Positions 7,107-16,791 of a stretch of DNA of 58,254 nt are shown piece by piece; position 1 is the first letter of the stretch; every line of letters starts with the position of its first letter. The DNA is from an uncultured cyanobacterium (lineage in GTDB: Bacteria; Cyanobacteriota; Cyanobacteriia; PCC-6307; Cyanobiaceae): the NCBI GenBank assembly GCA_903858015.1, contig CAIOGZ010000006.1, forward strand, positions 1-58,254. Reading direction: 5' to 3'. The position numbers were made by a program, and so were the translations under genes. Under the pieces are notes generated by a model that did no database searches, had not been told where the DNA came from, and was given only the letters and a program-made list of their open reading frames with translations.

Positions 7107-8222
7107 GTGGTGAGCCACCCCCCCCTGAGCGGTTCTGAACCGCTTCCAGAGCCTGGGCCAGCCGCGGCTGGCCAGCCCAGCAGCCAACTGCTCAGCTCCG
7201 AGCTGTTGTCCAGCCTCAATCGGCGCCACGATGGCCCCGGGCTGCGCCAGCTTTGCTTCCACCTGGCCCTGCTGCTGCTGGGGGCGGTGCTCTGGTCTGG
7301 GCTGGTGCCGGCCGGCTTGCGGGCTGGAATGGTGGGGCTGGTGCTACCCAACGCCCTGGCCTGGCCCCTGGGCCTGCTCGGGCTGGTGCTGCTCGGCTGC
7401 GGCCTGGCCTTCAGCTTCTGTGCGATGCACGAATGCGGCCATCGCACCGCCTTCGCCAGCCGCCAGCTCAACGACACCGTGGCCTGGTGGGCCGGCGTGC
7501 TGAGTTTCTACAACGCCGATTTCTACCGCCGCTACCACCAGTGGCACCACCGCTACACCCACCTGGTTGGGCTTGATCCCGAGCTCGAGGACAGCCCCCC
7601 CACCAGCCGCAGCGCCTACCTCTTGGAGCTGAGTGGCATCCCCTGGTGGATCGGCAAAATCCGCGGCCACCTGGCCGGCCTGCGGGGCGACTTCAGCGGG
7701 CGGCCCTACATCCCGGCCGATGCGGTGCCGGCGGTGCGGCGCTCGCTGCGGTTGCAGGCGCTGGTTTACGCCCTGCTGCTGCTCGTCTCCTGCGCCGGCG
7801 GCCATGGCTTGCTGTTTTGGTACTGGCTGCTGCCCCTGGCGCTCGGCCAACCGCTGCTGCGCTTCGTGCTGCTGGCCGAGCACGGCGGCTGCCCCTTCGT
7901 GCCCGATGGCCTGCGCAACACCCGCACCACCCACACCCTGGCGCCGCTGCGCTGGTTGATGTGGAACATGCCCTTCCACGCCGAGCACCACCTCTACCCC
8001 TCCCTGCCCTTCCACGCCCTGGCCCGGGCCCACCACCAGCTGGCCCCCCAGCTCGCGGTTTTGGCGCCGGGCTATCTGGCGGTGCACCGCGGCTTCCTTG
8101 CCAACTTGGCCGCCCTGGCGATGCCCTCGCCCAGCGAGGCTGCGGTGAGGGAGGTTGCGGCGAGTCCGGGCCGCGATCAAGCGATCCGCGTCGGCGAAGC
8201 CCGGGGCGGCGCCGGCGCCTGA
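7107..8222 (+). CDS. Fatty-acid desaturase family membrane di-iron enzyme
   Basis: 371 residues with three histidine boxes of membrane desaturases/hydroxylases: HECGH (108-112), HQWHH (about 144-148) and HAEHH (about 291-295). Four or more hydrophobic segments place the boxes on the cytoplasmic face. The spacing fits the fatty-acid desaturase superfamily, which also includes carotenoid hydroxylases and ketolases, so substrate assignment is not safe. The N-terminus (first about 40 residues) is low-complexity and the true start may be internal. The C-terminal 35 residues are also low-complexity. Confidence 0.8.
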   Translation: MVSHPPLSGSEPLPEPGPAAAGQPSSQLLSSELLSSLNRRHDGPGLRQLCFHLALLLLGAVLWSGLVPAGLRAGMVGLVLPNALAWPLGLLGLVLLGCGLAFSFCAMHECGHRTAFASRQLNDTVAWWAGVLSFYNADFYRRYHQWHHRYTHLVGLDPELEDSPPTSRSAYLLELSGIPWWIGKIRGHLAGLRGDFSGRPYIPADAVPAVRRSLRLQALVYALLLLVSCAGGHGLLFWYWLLPLALGQPLLRFVLLAEHGGCPFVPDGLRNTRTTHTLAPLRWLMWNMPFHAEHHLYPSLPFHALARAHHQLAPQLAVLAPGYLAVHRGFLANLAALAMPSPSEAAVREVAASPGRDQAIRVGEARGGAGA

Positions 8223-8256
8223 TCTGCCGGCAGCGGAAATCCGATCGCCTATCCCA

Positions 8257-8298
8257 CTACCCAATCCCAGTGCCCAATCCCAGTGCCCAATCCCAACC
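8257..8298. repeat. 13-bp tandem repeat, three units
   Basis: The unit GCCCAATCCCAGT recurs three times with the first and last slightly altered, immediately before and across the GTG start of the next gene. One of several short tandem repeats at gene edges in this window. Confidence 0.7.
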
Positions 8299-9404
8299 GA
8301 GAGCGCGGCACTGATCGCGGCACTGCTCAATGCCCTCCTGCCAGCACTGATCGCCATTTCGAGCTCGGCCCCTTCCCCCTGGCCTGCGGCCAAACCCTGG
8401 CCTCAGCCCGGCTCAATTACCGGGTCTACGGCGAACTCAACGCCGCCCGCACCAACCTGGTGCTCTACCCCAGCTCCTACGGCGCCTGGCCCGAGGACAT
8501 CGATTGGGTCGTGGGTCCGATCCTCGATCCTGATCGACACTGTGTGGTGCTGGTCAGCCAGTTCGGCAACGGCCGCTCCAGCAGCCCCAGCAATGGCGGT
8601 CCGCCGCTGGGGCCCCACCGCTGGCGGCTCGACCACCGCGACAACCTGCGGGCCCAGATCCGGCTGTTAGAAGAGGTGTTCGGGGTTGCACGGCCGGCCC
8701 TGGTCTACGGCTGGTCGATGGGGGCGCAGCAGGCCTACCACTGGGCGGTGCTGGAACCCCAGCGGCCCCAGCGGATTTGTTGTATCGCCGGCACGGCCCG
8801 CACCACCCCCCACAACCGCCTGTTCTTGCTCAGCCTGCGCCAGGCCCTCTGCAACGATCCGGCCTGGAATGGCAGCGGCTTCGAGGCGGTGCCGGAGCGG
8901 GGCCTGCGCAGCTTTGCGCTCATCTACGCCAGCTGGGCCGCCAGCCAGAGCTACTACCGCCGCGGCGCCCACCTGGAGCTGGGCTATGCCGATGTTGAGA
9001 GCTACGTCGAGCAGGCCTGGCTACCCGCCTACCGCCGCCACGACCCCCGCGACCTGATCGCCATGCTCGATGTCTGGCTCGCCAACGACGTGGCCACCGC
9101 CGCCGGTATCACCGCCGCCGGCATCACCGGCGCGGGCATCACTGGCGCCGGCCCCAACCCAACTCCAGCCGGCGATGGCGACCTGGCCGCAGCCCTGGGC
9201 CGCATCCAGGCCCGCACCGCCGTGGTCGCCGCCAGCCACGACCTCTACTTCCCCCCGGCCGATTGCGCCGCCGAAGCGGCCCTGATCCCCAAGGCCAGCT
9301 TCCATATCCTCGATTCCGACCTCGGCCATCGGGCCGGCAACCCCCGCCAAACCCCGGCGCTGCAGGCCCAGCTGCGGGCGGTGGTGCAGGAGTTGATGGG
9401 CTAA
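8283..9404 (+). CDS. Alpha/beta hydrolase of the homoserine O-acetyltransferase (MetX-like) family
   Basis: 373 residues from a GTG; the first about 25 residues lie in repetitive DNA and the start may be later. The nucleophile elbow GWSMG (Ser about 145), a C-terminal Asp region (SHDLYFPPAD) and a His in LGHRAGN give a complete triad in the MetX-like layout. However, it differs from the true metX at 36.3 kb in having GWSMG rather than GPSLGG. An in-frame repeat GITAAGITGAGITGAG (9107-9154) sits in a surface loop. It likely acts on an acyl ester or thioester; the substrate is unknown. Confidence 0.75.
   Translation: MPNPNRERGTDRGTAQCPPASTDRHFELGPFPLACGQTLASARLNYRVYGELNAARTNLVLYPSSYGAWPEDIDWVVGPILDPDRHCVVLVSQFGNGRSSSPSNGGPPLGPHRWRLDHRDNLRAQIRLLEEVFGVARPALVYGWSMGAQQAYHWAVLEPQRPQRICCIAGTARTTPHNRLFLLSLRQALCNDPAWNGSGFEAVPERGLRSFALIYASWAASQSYYRRGAHLELGYADVESYVEQAWLPAYRRHDPRDLIAMLDVWLANDVATAAGITAAGITGAGITGAGPNPTPAGDGDLAAALGRIQARTAVVAASHDLYFPPADCAAEAALIPKASFHILDSDLGHRAGNPRQTPALQAQLRAVVQELMG
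9107..9160. repeat. Short in-frame tandem repeat encoding GIT(A/G)AG units
   Basis: Three diverged 15-18 bp units encode GITAAGITGAGITGAG inside the hydrolase gene. The length is a multiple of three so the frame is kept, consistent with slippage expansion in a loop. Confidence 0.6.
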
Positions 9405-9491
9405 GAGGGGCGCCCGCAGGCGATTCAGCCCACCTTGAACCCGCCGAACCGCCGCTTCGCCCTAGACCCACACCGGAATCCCCCCAACCCC

Positions 9492-10757
9492 ATGACTGAC
9501 CTGGCCCGCTGCATCGCCGATCGAGGCCTGCGCCACCTGCTCTTTTCCTTCACCGATTTGTTCGGGGTGCAGCGCGCCAAGCTTGTGCCGGCAGCGGCGG
9601 TGGCTGAGCTGGCGGCCAGCGGAGCGGGCTTTGCGGGCTTTGCGGCCTGGTTGGATCTCACCCCAGCCGATCCGGATGTGCTGGCCCTGCCGGATCCGGC
9701 CAGCTTGATGGTGTTGCCTTGGCAGCCGGATGTGGGCTGGGTCGCCACCAATTTGGTGGTGGAGGGGGTGCCGCTGGAGCAGGCGCCGCGGCGGGTGTTG
9801 CAACAACAGCTGGCCCAGGCTGAGGCCCTCGGCTACAGCTTCCGCAGCGGCGTCGAGCCGGAATTTTTCCTGCTGGATCCCCTCGATGGCGGCGTGGCCG
9901 ATCCGCTCGATCGCCAGAGCAAACCCTGCTACGACCAACTGGCCCTGATGCGCCGCTATCCGCTGATCAACGAATTGATCACCGCCATGCAGGAGCTGGG
10001 CTGGGGCCCCTACCAGGCCGACCATGAGGATGCCAATGGCCAGTTCGAACTCAACTGGACCTACGCCGCTGCCCTCACCACCGCCGATCGCCACGCCTTT
10101 TTCAAAGTGATGGCCGCCAGCCTGGCCGAGAAACACGGCTGCGGCGTCAGCTTTGATCCCAAGCCGATCGCCTGGCTTACCGGCAACGGCGCCCACCTGC
10201 ACCTGTCGTTGTGGCAGGGCAACCGCAACCTGTTCCACGACCCTGCTGGCGAGAAGGGGCTATCGAAACTCGCCTATCAGTTTTTGGGCGGCCTACTCGC
10301 CCATGCGCCGGCCCTCTGCGCCCTCACCAATCCGGTGCCCGCCAGCTATCGGCGTCTGGCCCGCAGCAGCACCCATTCCGGCGCCACCTGGTCACCGGCC
10401 TGGATCAGCTACGGCGGCAACAATCGCACCCACATGGTGCGCATCCCCGATAGCCAGCGGCTCGAATTGCGCCTACCCGATGGGGCCGCCAACCCCTACC
10501 TGCTGCAGGCAGCGGTGCTGGCGGCGGGTCTCGACGGCATCGAGCGCAACCTCGATCCCGGCCCCCGCAGCGATGCCAACACCGACACCGACCCCCCAGC
10601 CCCCGGCAGCAGCCGCTGCCTGCCCACCAGCCTGGAGGAGGCCCTGGAGGCCTTCGGCGCCGATGCGATCCTGCAGGCCCGTTTGGGCGAACCCTTCTGC
10701 AGGGCCTACCAAGCCCTGGTGGCCAGGCACCCCGGCCGGCTGGCCGCTGGAGGCTGA
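9492..10757 (+). CDS. Type III glutamate-ammonia ligase (GlnT-like glutamine synthetase)
   Basis: 421 residues from ATG 9492 (MTDLARCIAD). It has the glutamine synthetase N-terminal beta-grasp domain (LLFSFTDLFGVQRAK) and the catalytic barrel: EPEFFLL (metal-binding Glu), GQFELNW, NGAHLHLSLW and the C-terminal LELRLPDGAANPYL. The length and the MTDL/DLFGVQRAKLVP opening match the short GlnT/type III and gamma-glutamylmethylamide-synthetase-like group rather than the about 470-residue housekeeping GlnA. It probably adenylates and amidates a glutamate-like substrate; the acceptor amine is uncertain. Confidence 0.85.
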   Translation: MTDLARCIADRGLRHLLFSFTDLFGVQRAKLVPAAAVAELAASGAGFAGFAAWLDLTPADPDVLALPDPASLMVLPWQPDVGWVATNLVVEGVPLEQAPRRVLQQQLAQAEALGYSFRSGVEPEFFLLDPLDGGVADPLDRQSKPCYDQLALMRRYPLINELITAMQELGWGPYQADHEDANGQFELNWTYAAALTTADRHAFFKVMAASLAEKHGCGVSFDPKPIAWLTGNGAHLHLSLWQGNRNLFHDPAGEKGLSKLAYQFLGGLLAHAPALCALTNPVPASYRRLARSSTHSGATWSPAWISYGGNNRTHMVRIPDSQRLELRLPDGAANPYLLQAAVLAAGLDGIERNLDPGPRSDANTDTDPPAPGSSRCLPTSLEEALEAFGADAILQARLGEPFCRAYQALVARHPGRLAAGG

Positions 10758-11044
10758 ACTGCTGGACCTAGGAAGCCCCCAACCCCCCGCCGAGCCAGGT
10801 GGCCAGGGCAATCGTGCCCGTTTGCAACGGGCCTGCTGGCTCCCATCGCACCAGGACAATGGTTAGGAGCTATGCCGGATACTGGGCGTTTGGCTTGACG
10901 GTTGCCAGTTTTTCAATCTAACATGAAAATACAGCTTCTGGCTGTTGGGTTAATTGGGCCTGCTACCGGCTTCATGCCCTGGCTCTTGCTGGGTTGGGGA
11001 ACAGCTTATCCTTGCCAGTCAATGACCATTGATCAGCCAACCCA

Positions 11045-11932
11045 ATGAGACTTGTTCGTCTTGGTCGATCATCCCAGCCGAGCGATCGATGTGTCATCAG
11101 TCTTGGCATCGGCAGAAAGGGGCACACGATGCCGTTGGCTAGATTAGAAGAGAGCTTGCAAAGGACAGGCTTTCAAGGTGATTTTCTCGTTTGGAAAGAT
11201 GAGTTGCCACCCGGCTCACCGACCCAGATGGAATCGCCGATGGCCTTCAAAACTTTCTGTTTTTTGGAGGCCATGAAGCATGGTTACAGGTACGTTCTTT
11301 GGATTGACGCACCCTGTATTGCGCTGCGCAGTATTAATCCGATTTTCACCATAATTAGAGAAAGGGGGTATGTTATGTTCGTTGATCCCTATGGCCAATC
11401 TGTGGGCCAGTGGTGCGGTGACGATGTGCTTGAACACCATGCAATTGGCCGCGAAGCGGCCTTGAGCATGCCGGAAATTCCAACGTCTGTGATCGGACTT
11501 GATCTTTGCAGCGCGATTGGTCGCCGATTTTTCGATGAATGGCATGCTATGGCTCTTGATGGAGTGACGTTCAAGGGAACTCGAAAAGCCATTCTGTCAG
11601 TTGAAGATCATTATGCTATTGGCTGGAATAAGAATAACTGCATTTCCACCGATTCAAGGGTTGGCGGCCATCGATACGATCAAACAGCGGCTGGTATTAT
11701 TGCCCAGCGCCTAGGGATGGCTGCTTGCAGCGATGGGCTCAGGGATGTGCTCTGTCAGAAGGCGCATGTTGATCGGGGTACGATGGTCTTACACCACCGC
11801 GAGTTTGGTGAAGAAATTAAACACCTTAATGCTATTTATCGAGAAGTGTTTATCACCCAGCCTTTTCTTAGGGCTCCTTACCTACGTCTGCGCATGATCG
11901 CTCGTAGGCTGAAAGCTTTGATTCGGCGCTAG
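11045..11932 (+). CDS. Glycosyltransferase-like protein (GT-A type)
   Basis: 295 residues. A nucleotide-sugar-transferase-like fold is suggested by the N-terminal strand-helix pattern, the segment YVLWIDAPCIALRSINPIF (where a DxD motif is expected; here D-A-P-C) and a C-terminal RYDQTAAGIIAQRLG block common in uncharacterised glycosyltransferases. It is followed by a clear GT8 gene in the same direction, 240 bases on. Composition is less GC-rich than the neighbours, as is usual for surface-polysaccharide genes. Substrate unknown; the altered DxD makes the activity uncertain. Confidence 0.55.
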   Translation: MRLVRLGRSSQPSDRCVISLGIGRKGHTMPLARLEESLQRTGFQGDFLVWKDELPPGSPTQMESPMAFKTFCFLEAMKHGYRYVLWIDAPCIALRSINPIFTIIRERGYVMFVDPYGQSVGQWCGDDVLEHHAIGREAALSMPEIPTSVIGLDLCSAIGRRFFDEWHAMALDGVTFKGTRKAILSVEDHYAIGWNKNNCISTDSRVGGHRYDQTAAGIIAQRLGMAACSDGLRDVLCQKAHVDRGTMVLHHREFGEEIKHLNAIYREVFITQPFLRAPYLRLRMIARRLKALIRR

Positions 11933-12174
11933 TTCCTTCCTGATCAGCAACAAAGCTCCCCCGACCGCAGCAGGGCCTCTGGCAGCGGTTTGCAGTTGAT
12001 GCAGGCAATCAGCAGTCGCAGCGGCAAAGCCAGCAGAGTAAAGCTGCGATGCAAGCGATAAGCGTTGTCAGTAAGATATAGTTCAAATCCAAGCCTTGCT
12101 CTGGGATTGGCTAAAGTCCTTGCGGTAGCAAGTTGCAACCACTGCTAAGCTGGCTCCAGCTCTTCAGTGCTTCG

Positions 12175-13083
12175 ATGGATATTGTTTGCGCTACCGACGG
12201 CAACTATCTGCCCCATTGTGCTGCGATGCTTCAATCCTTGCTATCCCATGGCGACAAGGATCGGTTGCGTGTTTTTCTGATTATTGATAATGTTGATCAG
12301 GAGGTTTTTGCGAAGGCGGTGCCCTATCTTTATGGGCTTTTGCCCTCGATTTCCATATTGCGTGCTGATCCAGAGGCCGTGCATGGATTCCCCGTTAACG
12401 GCCACGCCACTGTTGCAACTTACTTCCGACTTCTTTTGCCAGACTTGTTGCCGAAAGGGGTGAGTCGAGTAATTTTTATTGATTCCGATACGATTGTCAC
12501 AACAAGTCTGCAGGAGCTCTGGCAGTTGCCGATGCAAGGAAAGGCCATTGCTGCCGTTCCTGATCATTGGATCTCCTGCCGCGACCATGGTTATGTGCAT
12601 GGTGAATACTTTAATGCAGGCATCATGCTGGTTGACCTGGAGCGCTGGCGCCAAGCCGATCTGCTGGCGCGAGGGCGCGTTTTTGCCAAGGCCAATCCTG
12701 ATCGTCTGCGGCATTGGGATCAGGATGTCTTGAATCATGTCTTTAAGGATGACTGGCTAACAATTGGTGAGCGCTGGAATGCCTGTCCCCATCTTTTTGG
12801 TCTGCTGGGAGATTATGATCTCTCGCCGGATCGGTTGACAGCATCGGAGCAGGCCGCAATCGTCAACCCTGCCATCATTCATTTTGCTGGCCCAGGTCCT
12901 GTTAAGCCTTGGAATGCCCGTTGCAATCACCCCCTCAAGCACCTTTATTTGGCGGCTAAGGCCCAAACACCGTGGGCAGATGTGCCCCTTGATGATTTGC
13001 CACCACCAAAATATATTCAGCTTTGGCAGCAGGGCGTTTTTCGGGCGAAGTGTCGGCTGCGGCGCATGATTCCCAACAGCTAG
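12175..13083 (+). CDS. Glycosyltransferase family 8 protein
   Basis: 302 residues from ATG 12175; an upstream TTG at 12133 is less likely. All GT8 hallmarks are visible: N-terminal DIVCATDGNYLPH, the DSD metal-binding motif in VIFIDSDTIV, YFNAGIMLVDL, WDQDVLNHVF, and the C-terminal IIHFAGPGPVKPW with its metal-binding His. GT8 enzymes are retaining transferases of galactose or glucose to lipopolysaccharide or other glycans. The enzyme is cytoplasmic and probably peripheral to the membrane. With the preceding gene it may form a small surface-glycan pair. Confidence 0.9.
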   Translation: MDIVCATDGNYLPHCAAMLQSLLSHGDKDRLRVFLIIDNVDQEVFAKAVPYLYGLLPSISILRADPEAVHGFPVNGHATVATYFRLLLPDLLPKGVSRVIFIDSDTIVTTSLQELWQLPMQGKAIAAVPDHWISCRDHGYVHGEYFNAGIMLVDLERWRQADLLARGRVFAKANPDRLRHWDQDVLNHVFKDDWLTIGERWNACPHLFGLLGDYDLSPDRLTASEQAAIVNPAIIHFAGPGPVKPWNARCNHPLKHLYLAAKAQTPWADVPLDDLPPPKYIQLWQQGVFRAKCRLRRMIPNS

Positions 13084-14297
13084 CGGTGACTTGAATCGAC
13101 TGCTCCCACCAATCCCAGCCTGATCAGGGTTTGGTCGATTGAGGCAAGGGTCTGCCATGAGCCTTGGGAAGGGGCCCAGGATCGCTGTTCGAATCTATCC
13201 GCAATTGCGATCAGTTGGGTGGCTTTTAACTGCTTGGGTGCGTCGTAGTGGGCGCTAACAAGGCTCGTGATTTCGTTGTATTGGCCGAGCTTTCGAAGCC
13301 ATTCTAGCAATGGTTCCTGGGCCCGAACAAAAACGAGCCGCTCCAATACGGGGGCGAGGCTGATGCCAAAGCTTTCGTCTGCGCCGCGAATTAAATCGTC
13401 TGCATCGGATTCCCAATCCTCCGACCAGCGAAATGGATAAAATCCAAAATGGCTGCGGGGATTGTTGCATTGATCCCCATACATTTGGCCCAAGATTTCA
13501 CCAAGCTTTGGCACGCTGACGGCGGCCGGTCGAAAGAAGTTGGCGAACAGGAGGATGCGTTTCCAGCCTTTGATTCGATTGGCTTCCGTATCGATGAGCG
13601 GATCAGCTCCCCCGTTGCGGGCATGAAACAGCAGCGGGGTTGGATCCAGCTCAAAAATCGCCGGCACCGTCGCCGTGAACGACACAAGGGCATCGGTGAC
13701 CAATAGGCAACCACTGCTGCGATCGAGGCAGGCCACCTCCACAAAGTTGCCAAGCCCAAGATCCAGGGGCCCTAGGCCGATCCAGGCCAGCTGATCGGCG
13801 TGGGGCAATCCATCGCGAAACAACACCTTGGTGCGGTCGCTGGGAAAGCCGAGCCAGGCGGAGGGAAGGCGCAGCGGAAAACTCCATTGCCCCTCACACA
13901 CCCAAACCGTGGCCTTGGCAAAGGCCCTGGCCATGGCGGGCACGGCCACCTTGTGCTCTAGGCCGGAGGCCGTTGCCAGCACAATCGTGGACACTGGCCC
14001 ATGGGCTACTTCCAGCCTGCGGAGTTCAGCCACTACCTCGGCGGTTGGGGCCACCGGCGAATAGAGCAGCAGCCCCCCGTTGACCTTCAGCACCGTCATC
14101 CGAATCGGCACGGCCACGTACCAGACGCCATGCAGTTGCTCGACACTCCAAACTCGCCCCGGCAGCAGTTCCCGGATCAGGCTGGGTCGATGGCCGTAGG
14201 GATACAAGGGCAGCAGCGGCCACCAGGGCCAACGCTGCTCAAATCGCTGCGTTGCTTCTGGTGCTAGTGGAGCTTGCGGGGCTTGGGGGATCACCAA
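13080..14297 (-). CDS. DUF4336 domain-containing protein
   Basis: 405 residues. The N-terminus WWPLLPLYPYGHRPSLIRELLPGRVWSVEQLHG and the block MTVLKVNGGLLLYSPVAPT match the DUF4336 family found in cyanobacteria and plastids. The middle holds GPVSTIVLATASGLEHKVAVPA and LVTDALVSF, reminiscent of metallo-beta-lactamase-like folds, but several metal ligands are not evident. Function is unknown. Its stop overlaps the GT8 gene's end by 4 bases in convergent orientation. Confidence 0.8.
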   Translation of the reverse strand: MVIPQAPQAPLAPEATQRFEQRWPWWPLLPLYPYGHRPSLIRELLPGRVWSVEQLHGVWYVAVPIRMTVLKVNGGLLLYSPVAPTAEVVAELRRLEVAHGPVSTIVLATASGLEHKVAVPAMARAFAKATVWVCEGQWSFPLRLPSAWLGFPSDRTKVLFRDGLPHADQLAWIGLGPLDLGLGNFVEVACLDRSSGCLLVTDALVSFTATVPAIFELDPTPLLFHARNGGADPLIDTEANRIKGWKRILLFANFFRPAAVSVPKLGEILGQMYGDQCNNPRSHFGFYPFRWSEDWESDADDLIRGADESFGISLAPVLERLVFVRAQEPLLEWLRKLGQYNEITSLVSAHYDAPKQLKATQLIAIADRFEQRSWAPSQGSWQTLASIDQTLIRLGLVGAVDSSHR

Positions 14298-14417
14298 AAT
14301 CCAGGATCGAGGCCCGATGGCTTGCCATCGTAAAGCTCCTGGCGGCAGGGGGCTGGAGCAGGCTTGGTTTGGCTAGTTGGTGCTTGGTTAGGTAGATCTA
14401 AGCAGCCCCGTTGCCGA

Positions 14418-15878
14418 TCAGCCTGCTGCTGGCGCCCGTTGTTGGTCTATCCAGCGGCGTCCCTGGCCCAGGAAGGCCGCCCAGTCGAGTTTCTCTTCGG
14501 CGGCGGCCCGAGCCACCAACAGCGGCGCTTCCTGGCGGATGCGCACCAGGTCGGGTTCGCTAACCCCCGCCGAGAGGGCCAGCATGTCGGCCATGGCGCG
14601 GCCCACCACCCGCGTTAGGTAGGCGGCGCTGAGGGCCTGGAGCGCCCCCCCCACCAGCCAGGTGGCGCCGTGCAGTTTGATCGCCCCGGCCAGGGCCTGG
14701 CTGCTCCACTCCACCACCCCCTGGGCCAGGGCCGCCCGAGCCAACTCGCTGGCGGCGATCCGCAGCTGATCCAGCGTCCAGGGGCAGTCCCAGAGGCGGG
14801 CCATCTCCCGCAGCATCAAGCCATTGGCGGCGGCCAGCACCAGCAGGTCGAGGCTGGGCAGGGGGGTGACCAGCACCCCGGCGGCCACCAGCCATTGGGT
14901 GCGTTGTTGGATCTGCAGCCATTCCCGCCGCCGCAGCCGTTCAAGCTCGGCCTGCCACTGGCCGTGCAGCTGCTGCAGCCGCCGTTTGGCGCTGCGGCTG
15001 CGCAGCAGGGGCCCTCCGCGGCTGAGCCACTGGCTGAGGGGGGCGATCGCCGCCACCAGCTCGGCCGCTGCGCCGCTCCAGATCAAGATGCGTTCCGCAT
15101 CGGCGGCGGGCCATTGCTGTTGCAGGTCGGCCCGAATCGCCTCGGCATCGGCGCCGGCGGCCGCCCGCACCAATAGCCAGATCGGTTGGTCGGCAGGCGC
15201 GGCCTCCAACCAGCGCAGTTCGGAAGCCCGCAGCGGTGGATCGATCCGAAACAGCAACCCATCGGCGGCGGCCGGACCTGGGGGCCAGGACCAGCCCTCG
15301 GCTCTGCTGCCGAGGGGCAGGCCGATCTGGAGCCGCAGCGGGTGGGGGACGCGCAGGGCCGCGGCCAGCTGCTGCGGAAGCTCGGCCTGGTCCGGTGCAG
15401 GGGCTTCCACCGCCACCAGGGCCAGCTGCAACTCGGGGGCGCGCCGGTCGTGCTCCAGCTCGGCCAGCTGGGCCCGCCGGGCTGCTTGGCCGGCGCCGGG
15501 TTCGAGGTTGTTGAACTGCACCAGCAGCGCTTCGCAGCGTTCGATCCAGCCCTTGAGGCTGGCGGGCTGGCGCCGGATCAGGGGCCGGGCGCCGGGGGCC
15601 AGCAGCCACCAGCCCCCCGCCAGCACCCCCAGGCCCAGCACCAGTCCCGCCCCGGGTTGGATCAGGTGGCCCAGCCCATCGAGGGCCACCACGCCGCCGG
15701 CAGCCAGCAGGGCCGGCCGGCCCCAGCCGGGCCAGCCGTTCAGCGCTCGGCCAGCTGCGGAGCCCGGCAGTCCAAGCCGGGCGGCGACGGCAGTCGCAGC
15801 TGCAGCGATGCCGCTGCCCTTGGGCAGTTCGGGAGACGACTGCTCGCAAAGCTCACTGGAGAACTCGGAGGGTGGCAT
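14418..15878 (-). CDS. DUF697 (YcjF-like) membrane protein
   Basis: About 486 residues from ATG 15878 (MPPSEFSSELC); a longer frame to 16040 starts in sequence with no coding look. Two hydrophobic stretches (AGLVLGLGVLAGGWWLLAP and a later TPLPSLDLLVLAAANGLMLREMARLW) flank an alanine-rich soluble middle. The C-terminal third (LIKLHGATWLVGGALQALSAAYLTRVVGRAMADMLALS) is typical of DUF697, a family linked to YcjF and small-GTPase partners in cyanobacteria. A degenerate P-loop GTPase-like region may lie in the middle, but no Walker A is seen. Exact role unknown. Confidence 0.7.
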   Translation of the reverse strand: MPPSEFSSELCEQSSPELPKGSGIAAAATAVAARLGLPGSAAGRALNGWPGWGRPALLAAGGVVALDGLGHLIQPGAGLVLGLGVLAGGWWLLAPGARPLIRRQPASLKGWIERCEALLVQFNNLEPGAGQAARRAQLAELEHDRRAPELQLALVAVEAPAPDQAELPQQLAAALRVPHPLRLQIGLPLGSRAEGWSWPPGPAAADGLLFRIDPPLRASELRWLEAAPADQPIWLLVRAAAGADAEAIRADLQQQWPAADAERILIWSGAAAELVAAIAPLSQWLSRGGPLLRSRSAKRRLQQLHGQWQAELERLRRREWLQIQQRTQWLVAAGVLVTPLPSLDLLVLAAANGLMLREMARLWDCPWTLDQLRIAASELARAALAQGVVEWSSQALAGAIKLHGATWLVGGALQALSAAYLTRVVGRAMADMLALSAGVSEPDLVRIRQEAPLLVARAAAEEKLDWAAFLGQGRRWIDQQRAPAAG

Positions 15879-16242
15879 ACGGATCCGCTGGGGCCTCAGC
15901 TGGCGGCTCGGGTATCGCCTCTTTAGCTCAGCTGCGGCTGTTCTGGCGCGTTGCGGTTGGCTAGAACACCGATCAAATCGGCTGGCGCCGATAGGCTGAG
16001 CCTTGAAACGCCCCAGTGTTTCCCTCCCACCTGGCCCCATCCCCAGCTAGTGCCTAACAGGCGCTGTCCAGCCTGACCCGAGCATTTCGGCCACCCTGGT
16101 GTCAGCTCTGCTCAGCGTCTCTAGCTTGCGCAGCGCAGCCCCGGTAGCCCGACCCCAACCTCTGCTGGATCCATCACAACAGCTTATCTGAATCTTGTCA
16201 GGAGCACCTTCCCTTCCCCGTCCCACCCCCTTAGCGCCGGCC

Positions 16243-16776
16243 ATGCCTCGCCTCACGGCACGCCAGAACGAGCAGGTGGCCCGTTGCCTTGACCAGCTCC
16301 AAGCCAGCTCCGTTTGGCATGGAGGCCTGCCGGTGCTGCTGCTCGAGCGCTGTTGGCTGCGGTTGACCCCAGTGCCGGTGGAGCAGCTGGCGCAGCGCCT
16401 GCCCCCCGACAGCAGCCGCGACGCCCCCGAACTGGTCCAGTTCCGGCGGCTGCTCGGCCAAGGGCATAGCCCCAGCACGGCCGAGCAGCTCTGCTGGCTC
16501 GAATTTGGTCCGGAGGCCTGCCGCCAGGCGCAGCGCCGCTTCTGGCAAGCCCAGGAGCAGGGCAACCAGGGCTGGAGCCTGGAGCGCTACCTGGATCTGC
16601 TGCGCCAGTACCGCCAGCGCTTCGATCAGGCCATTGGGGCGGCAGGCCAGCGGCAACTACCGCTGCTGGTGCTCGCCCGCCCGGGAGATGCTCCGCCCGG
16701 CTCTGTCCACGATCTGGTCTGGCTGGGGGCGGGCGCTAGCGACCTGATCCGGCCGATGCGCCACACTTGCGCCTGA
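16243..16776 (+). CDS. Conserved cyanobacterial hypothetical protein
   Basis: 177 residues from ATG 16243 (MPRLTARQNEQVARCLDQL). Soluble, helical and Arg/Gln/Leu-rich, with a C-terminal beta-like segment (PLLVLARPGDAPPGSVHDLVWLG). No domain recognised. It directly abuts the next gene (stop at 16774-16776, next frame open from 16777), and then trpS follows, suggesting one transcription unit. Confidence 0.65.
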   Translation: MPRLTARQNEQVARCLDQLQASSVWHGGLPVLLLERCWLRLTPVPVEQLAQRLPPDSSRDAPELVQFRRLLGQGHSPSTAEQLCWLEFGPEACRQAQRRFWQAQEQGNQGWSLERYLDLLRQYRQRFDQAIGAAGQRQLPLLVLARPGDAPPGSVHDLVWLGAGASDLIRPMRHTCA

Positions 16777-16791
16777 ATGCAGGCTGCGGCC

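Noticed and set aside
8257-9160. Clustered short repeats that might suggest a CRISPR array
   Set aside because: The units are contiguous tandem repeats without spacers, partly in coding frames.
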